NCBI GenBank assembly: GCA_049999805.1
Contig: JBNGIO010006005.1
Span: forward strand, 1-47,690
Reading direction: 5' to 3'
Source: Folioceros fuciformis
Lineage: Eukaryota > Anthocerotophyta > Anthocerotopsida > Anthocerotales
Length of the DNA stretch: 47,690 nt
The position numbers and the translations under genes were made by a program. The notes under the pieces were generated by a model, which saw only the letters and a program-made list of their open reading frames with translations, was not told where the DNA came from and did not search any database. This document shows, in pieces, positions 45,371 to 47,690 of the stretch (position 1 is its first letter; each line of letters starts with the position of its first letter).

Positions 45371-47191
45371 TAGCGGTGGTAGGTAGGCCTTTTTTTTATT
45401 CCACATCATGATATTATGGGAGTAGTAAGTAGTTTTTGAGAATAATGTTCAAAGGGGCTAGTACTCCTTTTGGCCTTGCTCAGGCTGTTCTTCCAATTTT
45501 TTGAGTATCTAGGACTTTCCATCTCCTTTTCACTAATATAAAATAACTATGTTTAAATGAAAGAGAGAAGAGAGACTTTACGATGAAAAAAAAAAGAAGG
45601 TGACGAACCCATCTACCCTAAGGTAGAAGAAGAACCATTCTAGCACTTCATAATTATCATCAGCTTGGCTTATGCTTAGCGGCCATTTTCAGTCCTTGCC
45701 TTACGGGACCTATGAATTTTCCTTCTTTGCCACGAAGCATACTTCTGCAAAGCCCCTTTTTCTTAAAGACTTTGCCTCCAAACCTTGGAAGAAAAGGGGT
45801 GTTTTTCAAAAAAATGGCTTTGAGTTTCCAATTGAACTAGAGAAAGTAGCACATGGGAATCTGAGTTTTTGAGAAAATGGCTTTCAGATTTTTTTTATAG
45901 AAAAAAATGACTTTTCACCCCATGTGCTAAAATATATATATATTTAATGTGTATTATAATTTATATTAAAAATAAAAATTTTAATACATTTCATAGATCA
46001 AATCACACGAGCTTTTATTTCTAAGTATGATAATAAGGAACAACTTTCAACGAGATTCAAAAGAGAAATTTTGGTAAGTTTTTGCAGGTGACAAAAATTT
46101 ATAGCCTTAAAGCTCATGTATTTGTATTTGGACAAACTATTGTCACGAAGCTTGCAATCCATTTTCATGTTCCAGTTCTCGTTAAAATCTTCCTTCTTCA
46201 TGTTTTAGGAGTAGTTAGTTTTTTTTGGCTTTTTTTGGAGAAAAAAAATTCTTTACTTTTTAAGGTAAAATATCTTCAGGCCTCCAAGATTAGACTAAAA
46301 AGTCTATCTGGTACTTTATTGAAGTATAAATTATTTGAGGAATAAAAACTTACTTTAAACTCGTAAGTAAAAGTTACTTGCCTAGGTCTGCCACGGAAAG
46401 GCTTGTGGTTTCTTTGTCGTGGAAGGGCGGGGGTGCTAGTGGTACATAATTCCGATTGGTGGTAGTGACTGTTAGCCTGTAGCCTATAGGAGGGGCGCAT
46501 GGCAGTTATGCCGTTGGACTCAGAACACACGGCCCAAACAGACGCATACATGTATGTACTGTACGAGGTGCAGCAGCACGTAGAAATAATTTTCGAGGGT
46601 ACGTGATCGGGCGCACGTCGGGGAGGAATGGACCGCGGGCTGTGGGCCGCGGACCGCGGACGTGGCTGCGTGGCTCATGCGCGGCACGCTGAGAAGTCGG
46701 CAAGTTGCGATCCTGATCGTGGCTCATGACAGGTCCGCCTTGGGCGAAACTGGTGCAGGCGAATGTTGGCTGTCGGCGGCTGCCACTCCGGACCGCAAAG
46801 CCGACAAACGTAAAGAACGGGGAGGAGATGGTGGATGCGGCGGCGAAGAAGGCATGGGCCCTGGAGGCCCTGGGCAATGGAGCCTGGCCACGAGCCATGA
46901 GCCATGGCCTTCAAAACGTGGGATTCTGGCCACATTGGACTGCCTCGACGGCTGGCGCACCAGGTGCTGGTCTGCTTTCTCCACCCCATCCCGTGGGCGC
47001 CTCAGGCAAGAGTAGGCGCCGTGGAATCCGTGCCCGCTCTCTCTCCCTTTCTCGTCGGCGCGCCTGTCGCCATCTGGGAAAGCACCTACAGTATATGAGC
47101 GCACCCTCGCGGCGCTCCCTCCATCACCGGCCTGCGCCGAGTCTGCAGCCCAGCCAGCAAGCCTGCTTGGCTCTTCACCCTCGTTCTTGTC

Positions 47192-47223
<32 letters not shown>

Positions 47224-47484
47224 GCGGAGGAGGGCGAGCTGTCTCTTGGGAACGGAACCAGCCAGACCTACTCGTTTTGAGGTGCGGCCCTTTTCCGGCC
47301 TGCTGTTCGTCTCTCGTCGCTTGCGCTCGCTTGGAATTCGGAGAGGAGGTGAAGCGCCTCGGGGATCGGGTTTCTTCGGACGGGTTTTGGTGTCTAGGGG
47401 AGGGCGGCAGTGAGGGAGGCCTCTGACGCCGCCGCCCCCTGTCTTGCAACTGCAGGTGGGGAACAGGGCTCGGGTGCTGCAACC
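45371..47484. other. AT-rich spacer, then GC-rich GME upstream region
   Basis: 45371 to about 46380 is AT-rich with homopolymer runs and no gene. From about 46600 composition rises sharply to GC-rich. A pure T30 run occupies 47193-47222. A probable 5' UTR intron acceptor (CAACTGCAG) ends at about 47456, just before the GME start. Confidence 0.5.
47193..47222. repeat. Poly(T) tract of 30
   Basis: An uninterrupted T30 run 262 bp upstream of the GME start codon. Homopolymers this long are also common sequencing-length errors. Confidence 0.9.
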
Positions 47485-47690
47485 ATGGCTGCCAACGGCC
47501 ACGCCAATGGCTTCGGAGGCGATTTCACGTACGCGGAGCTGGAGCGGGAGCCGTACTGGCCCGAGGCCAAGCTTCGGATTGCCGTCACGGGAGCTGGTGG
47601 CTTCATCGCCTCGCATCTCGCTCGGAGGCTCAAGCAGGAGGGCCACTACATTGTGGCGGCGGATTGGAAGCCCAATGAGCACATGACGGA
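47485..47690 (+). CDS. GME: GDP-mannose 3,5-epimerase, N-terminal part (cut by window end)
   Basis: The first 68 residues, from an ATG in AACCATGGC, are visible; the rest lies beyond the window. After a short variable leader come FTYAELEREPYWPEAKLRI, the Rossmann motif VTGAGGFIASHLARRL (NAD-binding Gly36-Ala37-Gly38-Gly39) and ADWKPNEHMT, which is near-identical to plant GME. GME is a short-chain dehydrogenase/reductase-fold enzyme of the cytosol that epimerises GDP-D-mannose to GDP-L-galactose, a step toward ascorbate and cell-wall L-galactose. No transit peptide is expected or seen. Confidence 0.96.
   Translation, partial: MAANGHANGFGGDFTYAELEREPYWPEAKLRIAVTGAGGFIASHLARRLKQEGHYIVAADWKPNEHMT

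Noticed and set aside
45672-46345. Short frames in AT-rich DNA
   Set aside because: Frames of 60-90 codons with Phe/Lys/Leu bias are expected by chance at this composition.

Overview
The window is nuclear DNA of a land plant. It encodes a plant three-domain PYRR riboflavin enzyme, GDP-mannose 3,5-epimerase, a GRAS regulator of the LAS (LATERAL SUPPRESSOR) type, a thylakoid-type single-span protein with a transit peptide, a half-size ABCG transporter and a plant TMEM45/DUF716 membrane protein. Introns have plant-like borders and are short (about 84-355 bp). Together with the compact gene clusters this suggests a small-intron lineage such as a bryophyte or lycophyte, but the sequence alone does not settle the species. 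Base composition is uneven: the ABCG, TMEM45, LAS and GME exons are very GC-rich, the coiled-coil and GTPase genes are intermediate, and 41.6-46.4 kb is AT-rich.

Layout. (1) 0-16.6 kb, gene-dense: ABCG half transporter (+), convergent TMEM45-like protein (-), a 1834-residue coiled-coil protein (+), then PYRR (+). For the multi-exon genes I built exon models by eye; in each, splice sites, phases and total length agree (914, 1835, 592, 495 and 591 codons including stop for ABCG, coiled-coil, PYRR, G3E GTPase and thylakoid protein). (2) 16.6-20.3 kb: the intronless LAS-type GRAS gene (-). (3) 20.3-36.4 kb: a gene-poor block full of short tandem repeats, carrying one compact 1.65-kb Ty1/copia-type element that has two LTRs, a primer-binding site and only a gag gene. 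(4) 36.4-41.1 kb: an eight-exon G3E/CobW GTPase (-) and a plastid/thylakoid-type acidic repeat protein (+), divergent with only 267 bp between the start codons. (5) 41.1-46.4 kb: AT-rich sequence and a decayed Ty3/gypsy-like remnant with a tRNA-Asp-type primer site. (6) 46.4-47.7 kb: upstream region and first exon of GME, cut by the window end.

No operon-like system, CRISPR array, rRNA or convincing tRNA is visible. The features most worth a second look are the gag-only LTR element with its leader duplication and hairpin, the doubly expanded minisatellite tail of the thylakoid-type protein and its shared promoter with a G3E GTPase, the GC-AG intron in PYRR, and the large coiled-coil protein I could not place in a family.
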